Assembly (NCBI GenBank): GCA_037176845.1
Contig: JAYKXP010000017.1
Location: forward strand, 62,001 to 126,000
Length of the DNA: 64,000 bases
Reading direction: 5' to 3'
Source of the DNA: Paramarasmius palmivorus
Lineage: Eukaryota; Basidiomycota; Agaricomycetes; Agaricales; Marasmiaceae
Part shown: positions 10,134-19,954 of the stretch, piece after piece
Numbering within the stretch: position 1 is the first letter of the stretch
Layout of the letters: the number at the start of each line of letters is the position of its first letter
Translations under genes and position numbers: made by a program
Notes under the pieces: generated by a model
What the model was told of the DNA's origin: nothing
The model's input: the letters and a program-made list of their open reading frames with translations, nothing else
Database searches by the model: none

Positions 10134-10465
10134 CCGGCTTGGAAATGCGTTGGGATATGCCACGTAGAACTGGAATACTCCTTGTATCTTTGCCTTAAAG
10201 TAGCCAAAAATTGCATGACCGCCAAAGGAACACACGCGTACGGGCCCTGCGAGTTGACGCACCAACTATGAATAGGAACGCTCCCAACTGAGAAGGAATA
10301 AGATGTGAGAATTCAGAGAGAGACAGCTGAGTGAATAGCATCTGCAGGCGTATGGCGAGCGATGAGTGAGTGAAGTTTGAATATCTCGATGCTGATCGTT
10401 CGACACAGAGCCGCGTGTGTCACGCCTGTCACACTCCCTCTTCTCAACCATTACCGTTCTGAAAA
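10134..10465. other. Intergenic, upstream of SmD1
   Basis: About 330 bp without a protein-like frame. It should hold the 3' UTR of copy E and the SmD1 promoter. No clear TATA box or other recognisable site was found. Confidence 0.4.
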
Positions 10466-10938
10466 ATGAAGCTTGTGAGGTGCGTATTTAAAAGCATCTC
10501 CTCTAATCTTTCACTGACATACCATCAGGTTCTTGATGAAATTGAACAATGAGACGGTGACGATTGAGCTGAAGAACGGATCTATTGTCCACGGAACGAT
10601 AACTGGTGCGTGGTCATTACTTTCAATTCTAGGCTTTTTTGCTCAAATTCCTTTTAGGTGTGGACATGCAAATGAACACCCATCTCAAAACTGTAAAAAT
10701 GTCCACACGAAACCGAGATCCTATTTCTCTGGATTCGTTATCCATCCGAGGGAACAACGTTCGGTACTTTATCCTACCAGACGCATTACCACTGGATACA
10801 TTACTGGTTGATGACGCACCAAAACCCAAAAGCCGCAAGAAGGAGGATACTCGTGGGCGTGGGCGAGGTGGAGCGCGTGGGGGTGACCGTGGGCGAGGAG
10901 GCAGGGGACGGGGAAGAGGCAGGGGAAGAGGAATCTAA
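10466..10938 (+). CDS. smd1: Small nuclear ribonucleoprotein SmD1, 123 aa
   Basis: SmD1 is one of the seven Sm proteins that ring the Sm site of U1, U2, U4 and U5 snRNAs. Exon 1 is 14 nt (10466-10479, ATG AAG CTT GTG AG). Exons 10529-10605 and 10658-10938 follow and the sum is 124 codons. The spliced start [19 protein letters not shown] is the SmD1 start. The Sm1 motif ([20 protein letters not shown]) and Sm2 motif ([14 protein letters not shown]) are present, followed by [10 protein letters not shown] and a C-terminal RG-rich tail of about 30 residues ending [10 protein letters not shown]. That tail is the usual substrate of symmetric arginine dimethylation. An internal ATG in exon 2 (MKLNNE) is not the start, because VRFLMKL needs the tiny first exon. 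Confidence 0.95.
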
Positions 10939-11121
10939 TACCAACTCGAACGTGGATTTCGTGGTGCATCACTGGCTTTTTTATTTTCCTTCTGTTGTGT
11001 GTCTTGTAAAATACCCAAATGCACCTTGCTATTCACCTGCTATTCTACCGTATCGAGATACCTTGTAGCGACCTTGTAGCCTTCATTTTCAGCTTGAATT
11101 CCTTAATACTGAACCACCACG

Positions 11122-11986
11122 ATGAGCAGTCGCCTTGCCTCTTTTCGCGGTCCCTCAACACCAACTTCTTCTCCTGTTCAGTACAAACATGCTAGTGCTA
11201 GTCTGCCAGCTTCGCCTTCGTCTTCCTCGAAGGTAACAGAGTCCACTTACCATCGCAAGACACGAACTCTCCTTCAAGAGTTACGATCTCTCACCGAAAC
11301 TTGGGATGACCTCGTCTTGATTGATGGTCTCAAGGCTGCAAAAAGTCTCGTTGATACTCGTACAGATCTAGAGTGCGTTTGCGACCTCGTCTTGTTTAAA
11401 TTCGCCTCATTGATTGGTCCTTGCAGCAACATGCTTTCTCTCATTCCAAACCGCCTACCTCGTTCGCATATCGTTACGCCGAAACTAGCACTGATGGAAA
11501 AGCGAATAGTCGAGCTCGAGAATGTGATCGCGAAGCTGGTAGGCCATATTACATTGTATATCCTCATCAAACTCATGCAGAATAAGCAAAAACAATTCCG
11601 AAAGATGGTCAACACCGTAGAAAACTTCGAAGGTCTCGTTGTCGAGGCACATAAGCAAAAGGGCTGGCAGTGGGTTGAAAAGGAACCCTTGTGGACGACA
11701 TGGTCTCTTGACAAATTTGGTTCGTGTATATCGAGATTCTGCCAGTCAAGACTAATAGTACACCATAGCAACGACAATACCTGATATACTCGGTCCATAT
11801 CATAGATCCCTCAATGAACATATCAACCTTGTTGATATCCTCCGGAAACATTCTACTCCTTTTGAAGAAGCTCGTGTCGCAATAGCTCAATGGGCTGCAC
11901 AACCGTGGCTCGAAGATTCGAGTTGGGATGCAAGATGGGAGGATCTCTGCGAAGCTGAGATTGAACGATGGAACTCCTCACGATGA
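11122..11986 (+). CDS. Conserved fungal protein of unknown function, 239 aa
   Basis: I do not recognise the family. Four exons (11122-11372, 11427-11538, 11581-11719, 11769-11986) close to 240 codons. The N-terminus is Ser/Pro-rich (SSRLASFRGPSTPTSSP), then comes a helical region TLLQELRSLTETWDDLVLIDGLKAAKSLVD. A second helix (KRIVELENVIAKL) joins NKQKQFRKMVNTVENFEGLV, suggesting a coiled coil. The C-terminal part is ordered and tryptophan-rich (GWQWVEKEPLWTTWSLDKF, AQWAAQPWLEDSSWDARWEDL). The second intron is only 42 nt and in frame with no stop, so it may be retained, adding 14 hydrophobic residues. No signal peptide or membrane segment otherwise. Confidence 0.7.
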
Positions 11987-12989
11987 GGTACTTTCCAACC
12001 CGCAAATAATTGCTTTACCAACTGGGCGACAGTCCGGATATTCCCCGAGTTGTTCCCAAGATTTATTATCTGACAATGCCAATCGCAATTTCTGAAGTTG
12101 TCATTAAACCATCGTAAGTTCTTTGTTCAAAGCCCTTACTCTCACTGACGCAAAACTAGATGGAAAATTACGTCTTTCCCACTACATAAACCTCTGAAAT
12201 GACTGTTCTTCGTCCACAGGCGTTCTCTTGGCGGGCGTAGGCACCCTTCGCCCACGCAGGTCAAGGTTATCATTCAAGCAATTAGAGGCAGATGTACTAT
12301 TACATGTCCATCAGATAATGCTAGTGGCAAGTCCTCGTCGCACTGCCCGATATTTCAAAACCTTCTCTTTCCGGTCACTAACGATGGCCCCCGTTCACTC
12401 TTCCTCTCTCTCCCGGACCTAGGTGGCCGCTAGCTATTCTCAAACATATCCTATTCCGTTTATATTTCCTTCGCGAGCCCACAATCTCGACCTTCGCTTT
12501 GCTCCGTAAGTATGTCGTTCACGACCGATGTTGGCTCCCGATTTGTGCAGCTTTGCGGTGTGTCGCAGCTGCCAAGCCTCAAGCCTAATCACCTGGTCCC
12601 GCGATTCCGTCGTAGGCTCAAACACGGTTTCGAGCTCAGAGCGTCGTTTTCTCGAGCAGCTCCGTCGATTTCTAAGCGCTTGAGCGAGATGGGATACAAG
12701 CACAGAAACGACAATAGGCAAATCGCTGCTTGTGGCACTTCAGGGCCTTGAATATTAGCTCCAGATGGCCTATCGAGGCTCAATCCTTGAACGGGGTCCA
12801 ATCACGTTGCCAATAATAATCCGCAGCTCCTGATTGCTGCCATAGTTTCAATCCATTTTCTGGTCCTCTTTCGTGCCAAATGCTCCGAGTATAGTCCTTG
12901 CATATAAGCATCCTCATTCCTCACCTCATTCTATATTTTTCTCTTCCTCCTTCTTATTTTTCTTCCTACTTGTATTAGCCTCATCTGAC
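11987..12989. other. Intergenic upstream of the first DOMON gene
   Basis: About 1 kb. Short frames at 12228-12421 and 12440-12751 look like noise: no family match, and both strands open equally. The right end, from about 12800, carries a CCAAT-containing block (CCAATCACGTTGCC) and a TATA-like element shared with the paralogue at 15723, so it is promoter sequence. The rest is unexplained. Confidence 0.5.
12900..12912 (+). promoter_or_regulatory. TATA-like core promoter of DOMON gene 1
   Basis: TTGCATATAAGC is followed by a pyrimidine-rich stretch (TCTTCCTCCTTC) and the ATG about 80 bp later. The paralogue has TTGCATTTAAAG at the matching place near 15617, so the element was kept after duplication. 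Confidence 0.55.
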
Positions 12990-13974
12990 ATGCTGCGCTT
13001 GTCCTTGACGGTATTTCTTCTAGCTGGCTATGCACTAGCTGTAAGTGTCCTCAGTAGCCTAGCGGACTGGCGCTAATCCTGCATTGCTAGGGTATCATCT
13101 TACCTCGACAAAATAGCACCGATTCGAATAGCTCTACAACAGTCTCCCAATGTTCTACTGTGAGTATTTTCCCGTTCAAACGCACCAAAGTACTTACTTT
13201 GGTTCTTAGTACATGTGCGTCAATGCAACCACCCGTGGAGATGAGATTCAATGTCGTGACATACCCTATATTACGTGCTTCGAGACGTTGACTTCAAGCT
13301 CTTAGACATTCTATCGAGCACCGGAAAGATGACTCCTGGCTGGATGGGCATGTGAGTCCATTTCATTTAGTCGACTTGCTGTCGTTCTAATACTTTGAGC
13401 AACGTAGGGGCTTTGGTACGAGCATGGCTGGCAGCCCAATGGTAATAATGTGGTCAAATTCGGATGGATCTGTTACATTGTCGCAGCGTCAAGCGTCTGG
13501 ACACACCATGCCCACTGTGGTCAGTAGCCCTGCACGTGTTGCGACTATGGAAGATAGCCTAACCACCGTAAGTGCTACCCTGACTTATGGCACTGTATCC
13601 TTGACCGAGACATGATTACAGACGTCCGGGGACGGAATTCAATTCGCCTTCAACATTCCTGTGAGTTGTATTTTCGTGTCAGGGATTGCTGTCGCTAAAA
13701 CGTTAATGCCCCGTATCTCCTCTAGTCCGACGGCAATACCAATCCCGACATTATTTGGGCCTTTGGTGACGAAAGCCCCAGCTCTGCAGCAGCGGATGCC
13801 ACCATTGCGATACACCTTGACAAGGGCCAGACAAAGTTGAACTTTGCCGCCGCCAATGGTACCAATACTGGCACGAACAACGACACGCAGAGTTCAGGTG
13901 CCCTGAGCTTGCTCCCGGGACATGAGTCAGTGGTGGTTTTGTTGCTGATTCTTGGCATGATAGTAGCTGTATAG
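12990..13974 (+). CDS. Secreted single-DOMON protein, putative b-type cytochrome, GPI-anchored, 218 aa
   Basis: The DOMON domain resembles the haem-binding cytochrome domain of cellobiose dehydrogenase. Seven exons (12990-13040, 13091-13159, 13210-13252, 13306-13351, 13408-13567, 13622-13660, 13726-13974) close to 219 codons. Exon 1 is the signal peptide MLRLSLTVFLLAGYALA. The core has CVNATTRGDEIQYILSSTGK, then GWMGMGFGTSMAGSPMVIMW (candidate axial Met) and ATIAIHLDKGQTKL (candidate axial His), the usual Met/His pair. A short Asn/Thr/Gly linker with N-glycosylation sites leads to a hydrophobic C-terminus (SVVVLLLILGMIVAV), which looks like a GPI-attachment signal. No flavin or dehydrogenase domain is attached. 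The third intron starts GTCGTG, a weak donor chosen because only it keeps the frame and matches the paralogue. Confidence 0.82.
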
Positions 13975-14947
13975 CCCCCCTCCATCTACATCTCAAGTGT
14001 TCGCGTCAGTAGGACTTGAGTTTTGTTGTACGATTTGCGTCTGCGGAGATTTGACCAAGTGCATTAAATAGTACAGCTCTCGATTTTGCATAAAGGATGA
14101 TACAGTGATGACAATCACAAGGATGGCCATCAGGCATGCTTTACACTGATATTGAGTTACCAGTCTCGAGGGGCGGGAAGCGCTCTATGCATATGTGGTA
14201 CTTATTACTACTTGTATCAGGTTGTTCAAGTTTGGGGTGGTGGGTCCAGAGAACGCCATAAAACCTGTTCGAACGCTCCCTCAGTGAGTGGCCTCAATAA
14301 CACGGTACGAACCATTTGGTATTAGTTGGTAGTTTGTGTGTAATGGTTTGTGTGATGGTTGCTTGGTGAATAGCTGCAAAAATGCCGCACCTTCCCGCGT
14401 CAGCAAAATTGACTCACGGTCCTGGTACCTCTATATAAAGCACATCACTTGGAAACGCTCTTTCGTCTCTTTCCCTGTTTCCCTGATATGATTCCCCAAT
14501 TCCCCGTCCCTTGTCCCTCTTTCCTCTTCGACTTGGAGAGGCGGCGATATTTCATCGTCTCATTCTGGTCTCTCGCGTGTTATACTCGATCTTAATCTTA
14601 ATTTCAATCACAAACTCTACTTGGTCGAAGTTGGTCCGCATATAACTAGGCGTGGAAGAATCACTATAGGCGCTTCATGAGGGCATCTGTGTCGATTGTG
14701 CCGTATTAGGTGCGTGACTGTGCTCTACAGCCTCTTCATCAGCTTCATAAAATTTCTAGCTCATCACATCACACCATGTGTTGCTCGCCGACACGAAATC
14801 TGTATGGCGGAACGCTCAAGGCAACTGCCATGCCCCTGCATCACTCTGGCACCGCACACGTTGTCCAATCTGATCGCAAGACCGACATCCCCTATTCCGA
14901 TACCCGTCTAGACCCTTGTTGGGCAATGCTTGTTCTGGTCGATTGGC
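13975..14947. other. Intergenic with an isolated strong core promoter
   Basis: About 970 bp with no recognisable protein. At 14430-14443 there is a perfect TATA box (CTATATAAAGC), followed by a long C/T-rich tract (TCTTTCGTCTCTTTCCCTG) typical of transcription starts of well-expressed basidiomycete genes. The next 500 bp, however, hold only short frames. Confidence 0.5.
14430..14443 (+). promoter_or_regulatory. TATA box plus CT-rich initiator region without an obvious gene
   Basis: CCTCTATATAAAGC lies 15 bp before a pyrimidine tract running to about 14535. The combination is the standard architecture of strong fungal promoters. The nearest plus-strand frame that could belong to it is the uncertain one at 14948-15493, via a spliced leader. 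Confidence 0.5.
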
Positions 14948-15493
14948 ATGGGCATCAATTTGTATAACGACGAGATGGCGAACATGTTGCACGCTGATTT
15001 CCCTCCGCATGGTCTCGACTTACTTTTCGGTCATCGCTCCACTCTAGCCAGCAACACCACTTCGCCGTGTTCACCATTGGTTTTGTTTGGGTCGATTAAA
15101 ACTACAAGGGTGGCTCAGGATGGGACTTTCCTCGTGGACTTTACGCGTTACCTTCACAATCGACCCATGTTACCCGACGCTAGCAATGTTGTTTTCCCAT
15201 TCAATATAATTTCGCGTTGTCACCTGTCGTCGCTGCCAAGATCCAATCTCCTGTGTCTGATTTCATTTCATTGTTTCGTTACGACAGTGCGGCTCGACAG
15301 ATCAACAGCAGATATCGCAAGGCCGTTCTTTGTACAGGATGCAAGCCTGTTAGTCAAGCTCGTCAAGATTGAAGGGTCAAAGCGGGATCCGAACAGGCCG
15401 ATGTTAACCATTGGGCTACCTCTTGACAAGTCAGAAGCTCTGGAAACAGCTACATTTGATCAATATCGAGACGCCGTCTTGCAGCATACTTGA
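14948..15493 (+). CDS. Doubtful uncharacterised frame, 181 aa
   Basis: A single open frame lies between the two DOMON genes, beginning MGMGINLYNDEMANMLHADF and ending DQYRDAVLQHT. It has no recognisable domain, signal peptide or clear membrane segment. The C-terminal third (ASLLVKLVKIEGSKRDPNRP) looks more protein-like than the middle, which could hide introns. The TATA box at 14430 could drive it through a spliced 5' leader. It could equally be random open frame or the remnant of a lost gene. Confidence 0.25.
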   Translation: MGINLYNDEMANMLHADFPPHGLDLLFGHRSTLASNTTSPCSPLVLFGSIKTTRVAQDGTFLVDFTRYLHNRPMLPDASNVVFPFNIISRCHLSSLPRSNLLCLISFHCFVTTVRLDRSTADIARPFFVQDASLLVKLVKIEGSKRDPNRPMLTIGLPLDKSEALETATFDQYRDAVLQHT

Positions 15494-15722
15494 TGACAAG
15501 CCCAGTGGCCAATCACAATGCCAGTAATTATCAGCAGTCCCTGGTTACTACCATTCCGTCCTCATTCTTATGCATGCCAAAGGGGTTATCCAGAGATCGA
15601 GATCCGTGTACAATCCTTGCATTTAAAGTCTGAACGCTCTTTGTCCGCTCCCCATTCCTGCACACTTTTCTCCTTCCTTCCTTTTCACCCCCTTTTCTGT
15701 TCAACTTCACTTGACACTAGAC

Positions 15723-16740
15723 ATGCTGCGCTTGTCCTTGTCCTTGACTTTTCTCCTTCTGATTGGCCAATCGTTAGCTGTGAGTGCATTCTCAGTGTTA
15801 TGGTACTGCTAGAAACGTCCTAATCCTGCATTAGGGTGTTATTTTGCGCCGACATGATGATGATGCCGCATCGAACAGCAGTTCAGTAACGGTCGGGCAA
15901 TGTTCGAATGTGAGTGCCTTTCCATTGTGACAAAGTCAACGTGTTGACCCGATTTCGCAGTACATGTGCGTCAATGCCACCACCCACGGCGACGAGATCC
16001 ACTGTCAGACCCTTTCTTCTGTTGCATGTCGCAAGATGTTGACTGTCAGCTATTAGATGTTCTCTCGAGCACTGGAAAGATGACCCCCGGTTGGATGGGC
16101 ATGTGAGTCAGATCCTTCATCGCTAGTTTCTGGTCCTTCTAATACTTAAGCCGCGTAGGGGATTCGGCACAGGCATGATCGGTAGTCCAATGGTGATAAT
16201 GTGGGCAAACTCGGATGGCTCTGTTACACTGTCGCAGCGTCAAGCAACGGAACATGCCATGCCCAATGTAGTCGACGCACCCCCAAGGGTTGCAGCACTA
16301 GAAAAGGATCTGACTACTGTAAGTGCTGTTTGAGTAACATCGTCATGTTCATCACTAACATGACTGTAGGCCTCTGGAGATAAAATCCAATTTGCCTTTA
16401 GCATTCCTGTGGGTTTTAATTTAAGTGTTTGCTGTTACTGTCATTGACGTTTCTTCACCAATCCTAGTCCGACGGAAATGCTAACCCTCCTATCATTTGG
16501 GCTTTCGGTGACAAGAACCCCAACTCTTCAGCAGTGGACGCCACCCTTGCACGGCACTTGGACAAGGGCAAGACATCGCTGAGCTTTGCTGCTACCACTG
16601 GCGGCAACTCCACCAACGGCAACTCTAACAATGGTACCACCACCGGCAACGGTGCGCAAAATTCCGCCCTCGGCCTGTTCCCTGGCCACGAGCTAGTGGT
16701 GGTTTCGGCGTTGATCTTTGGTTTGGTGGTGACAGTATAA
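15723..16740 (+). CDS. Secreted single-DOMON protein 2, paralogue of 12990-13974, 230 aa
   Basis: Tandem copy in the same orientation with the same seven-exon plan (15723-15779, 15835-15909, 15961-16003, 16057-16102, 16159-16318, 16370-16408, 16468-16740; 231 codons). Exons 3-6 are 43, 46, 160 and 39 nt in both genes. Signal peptide MLRLSLSLTFLLLIGQSLA. The DOMON core contains EIHYVLSSTGKMTPGWMGMG with the candidate Met ligand, and ATLARHLDKGKTSL with the candidate His. The linker before the GPI-like tail is longer and Asn/Thr/Gly-rich (NSTNGNSNNGTTTG), and the tail is VVVSALIFGLVVTV. It is probably a cell-wall or membrane-anchored extracellular cytochrome. The redox partner is not known from this window. 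Confidence 0.83.
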
Positions 16741-17328
16741 TTTGCTGAGTAACGACGCATGATAATACTCGAATGGACTCTCAGTTTTGTACATGTTCGG
16801 GCGCTCACGGCTGGAGACGTTTGTGCTTGATTTGAATCACACACCGACTTGTAGCATGTTGTGTAGACATGAAAAGTCAGCAATGATACAACTCTCTTTT
16901 GCATATTCAACCTAGATGACTTGTCTGCCACGATTAAGTTTTAAGCTCGGCAGTGCACTGAGAAGCCTTGAAAGTCTGGGTAGCCTTCTCAAGTCGTTCA
17001 ATTAGCAGGCACTTCGTTCTTCACGCCGTTCTAATCCCATTCGCTCCAAAAGTCAGATTGAGGTTTGGAGTCGAGTGTAACCCCACTGTTTTGATACCAA
17101 TCCAGTACTCTTCAATTAAGAGAAGACTAACCTGGATCCTCTTCTTCGGTATGTTCTATAACCCAAAACCATTAGACAGGGTGTAGATTCGAGTAGATAG
17201 CATGCACTAGTATGTATAGCGATACATGGATAATAAATCCTTCCAGAGCCGGAAATAAGATGTTAATAGGCGTCAAATGACCCCATCTGTGGCCCAAAAA
17301 TACAGCGAAAAGCACAAGTCGGAGCAGG
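16741..17328. other. Convergent intergenic, no gene recognised
   Basis: About 590 bp between the 3' ends of DOMON gene 2 and the nitronate monooxygenase gene. Only short frames are present; it presumably holds both 3' UTRs. Confidence 0.45.
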
Positions 17329-19075
17329 TCAGAGTTTGGCCTTGGGGATAATCAAGCCAGATGCAGACTGCAACGATTTTGCGGCTCCGGTCACGATATC
17401 GTCGACGCTGGCAGGGAAGATGAGTATAAGTGAGGTTTATGCAGAAGAAACTCACATCTCTTTAGCAGGTTTGATGTCCTATGATAGACGACAACCATCA
17501 GAACTTACCAATGAAAGAACAGAAGAGTTGATACTTACGTTTACAGCTCCCGCAACCTTTCCCATTAGCCCTGAATAGCACGAGGATGTTTAGTTCCGTA
17601 GACCGAAACGACAGGGATGCCTGGTAAACTTACAGCTCAGGCCCACAATAGACTTTTCTGGATGTTGCTCCAATTCTACTGCATGCGGGATTAATCCTTT
17701 TGCAAGTAACTGCTCCTTCTCAGCCACCCGTTTCGTTTCCCTGATAAAAACACCAACGTATTACTCCAAAAGCAGACCCTGCACCGAGTAGCGGGAGGAA
17801 CTCACCAATCAGAAACATAGGGCGTTTTCCGAACATGCATAGGGCGCCCGGTGTATATCGTCGTGCGGATGGTATCGTCAAAGCCCGCGGTGACCACCAT
17901 CTCCTTGTGTTTCTTGGGCGCACCGGCTTCCTCACTTGCGACGAACCGGGTTCCAACCCAAACACCGGCAGCACCGTATCTAGGAGTCATCTCAGTATGT
18001 CATTGATTGAAAACTTGGGAATATCGCACGATAGGGCAGCAGCGAGACCACGTCCGTCGTAGACACCTCCAGCAGCGACTACGAACACGGGCTCTCCTGT
18101 CAAGGGACTCTTCTTGTCCTTGCAGAGATCAACGACGGCAGGAATGAGGATAGAGAATGGAGTATCGCCGGTATGTCCTCCGCCTTCACCGCCTTGAGCA
18201 CAGATAATATCGACACCTAACCAGAAAAAGTAAGGTTATTCGTCCGAAGTCGGCGGGAAGAGTACGCGTACCTTGATCAAGGGCTTTCTTAACATGCTGA
18301 AGCGGGAAGTGTATGTTCAATACTCCAATAGGGACGATTTCCAAGAACAATCATTCACCTTGGGGTGTCCAATCATGCTGCCGGAGTGATAAAAATCATG
18401 GAGGTATAAGTATAACCGGGCACGCAGAGAACGACACGTAAAAACGCACTTCATGACAAGAATGCCAGCTTCGTGAAGCTTGTCTACTGCCCATTTTGGA
18501 GGAACACTAGTAGTTGTAGGGTATTAGTTCTTCTGCCCGGCCGAAAAGCAAAGTAAACACGCACCCGACAGCGCAAACGAATAGCTTAGCACCACCCTTG
18601 ATTATAACATCGAGGAGTTCGGGGAGTTGACCGTCGGTGTAGTCAGTGTTTGTCTTTCTGGCATTGCCTCCGACTTGAGGAATAAGAAGGTCAACACCAA
18701 AGGGAGCATTCTTGTCTTCTAGATGACTCTTGAGTTCTTCGATTGAGCCTTGCAAGAACTTTGGGCTTTGTCGGACACCACCGATGACACCAATACCGCC
18801 TTGACAGAACATTGAAATAATGCAACTTCATGGATAGAAACGGAGCTTGCCTGAATTGGTGACCGCTGCAGCCAGTCGAGGACCAGCCTATGTCTCGATG
18901 AGCAACCGCCTTCGAGCGACGAGAATGCAACGTACCGCGACGTTCATACCTGTAGAGAACTCAATCACCAACTTGTACTAGAATGTGAGATACACTGACC
19001 TGCTAGCATGACAGGATGGTTGATACCAAATGATTTGGTAAGAGGCGTAGAGAAGATCTGAGGAGACGAAGGCAT
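17329..19075 (-). CDS. Nitronate monooxygenase (2-nitropropane dioxygenase family)
   Basis: An FMN-dependent TIM-barrel enzyme that oxidises alkyl nitronates to carbonyl compounds and nitrite. The ATG at 19075 gives MPSSPQIFSTPLTKSFGINH, the usual family start, followed by HPVMLAGMNVA, then GIGVIGG, FGVDLLIPQVGGNA and LPELLDVIIKGGAKLFVCAVG. Next come IGHPKHVKKALDQGVDIICA and the phosphate-binding GGEGGGHTGD motif. FSILIPAVVDLC, VFVVAAGGVYDGRGLAAAL and GAAGVWVGTRFVASEEAG complete the barrel, and DDTIRTTIYTGRPMHVRKT leads into the lid. The C-terminus ends SASGLIIPKAKL. The gene is split by many short introns, and I did not fix each end. Its start is 129 bp from the divergent cytochrome c synthase gene. 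Nitronate detoxification is a family inference. Confidence 0.88.
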
Positions 19076-19204
19076 TGTGGGGCAAGGAATGAGAGAGTGG
19101 GGAAAGAGAAAGCTGCGAGTATTTATGGCAATCGCATATCCGGGTTTTATGTTACCGGCGTGTCACCCAAAAAAATCATCATTTTCTTTCTGATTCCTGC
19201 CGCC

Positions 19205-19904
19205 ATGTCATGCCCAGTCGACCACGGAAATTCAAAATCACAGCCCCAGGCAGACGCATGTCCAGTCGACCATACATCTCGTTCTACTTGGAGTCGCTTT
19301 TTTTCCTCGTCTCCAGCCAGTAGCAGCCAGTCTGGCTTATCGTCAGAACGGGAAGTCTCGTCAATACCAAAAGGCTCAGATGGGAATTGGGTCTATCCTT
19401 CCGAAGCACAGTTCTTTGCTGCTATGGCACGGAAGAATCACAACCCACAGGCTGCAGACATGAAAACTATCGTGCCGATACATAACGCAGTGAACGAGCG
19501 TGCCTGGTCAGAAATTCTCAAATGGGAGGCTGGGCGAGGAGGCGAAGCTTGCGGCGGGGTTAAACTTGTCAATTTCAAGGGCAGACCGAACGACAAGAGT
19601 CCAAAAGCCAGATGGAAGATGCTTCTCGGGTGAGCAACCTGGTAGCCGTGTATTGCATGTTAGTTCTCATTCAATCCACAGGTATGCAGCACCATTTGAC
19701 AGACACGATTGGGTCGTGGATCGTTGTGGCCTCCGGACACGCTACATTATTGATTTCTACACTGGCCGTTCGGACGGCTCGAATAATCCGTCGTTTTATC
19801 TCGACGTACGGCCAGCTTTAGATAACTGGGAAGGAGTGAGAATGCGGGTTGAAAACGTCTTCAGCAATTGGTTTAACAGTGGCGCAACTAAAAGTACCCC
19901 ATAA
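19205..19904 (+). CDS. cyc3: Holocytochrome c synthase (cytochrome c haem lyase), 215 aa
   Basis: This enzyme attaches haem covalently to apocytochrome c in the mitochondrial intermembrane space. Two exons (19205-19629, 19682-19904) make 216 codons. The N-terminus carries two Cys-Pro-Val haem-regulatory motifs (MSCPVDHG and DACPVDH). A Ser-rich linker follows, then the conserved catalytic region with GNWVYPSEAQFFAAM, MKTIVPIHNAVNERAW, ILKWE and FKGRPNDKSPKARW. The second exon begins YAAPFDRHDWVVDRCG and continues YIIDFYTG and FYLDVRPALDNWEGVRMRV, all hallmark HCCS blocks. Length is normal for the family. No cleavable presequence is visible, as expected for a protein imported without one. Confidence 0.93.
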
Positions 19905-19954
19905 TTTCAACCGTAGTTATAGACTAGATGCTGTACATGTATAATATACCTAAT

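Noticed and set aside
12225..12260. Hairpin-like GGCGGGCG / CGCCCACGC near 12230
   Set aside because: Short imperfect stem with no T-tract, no neighbouring element ends and no second copy seen.
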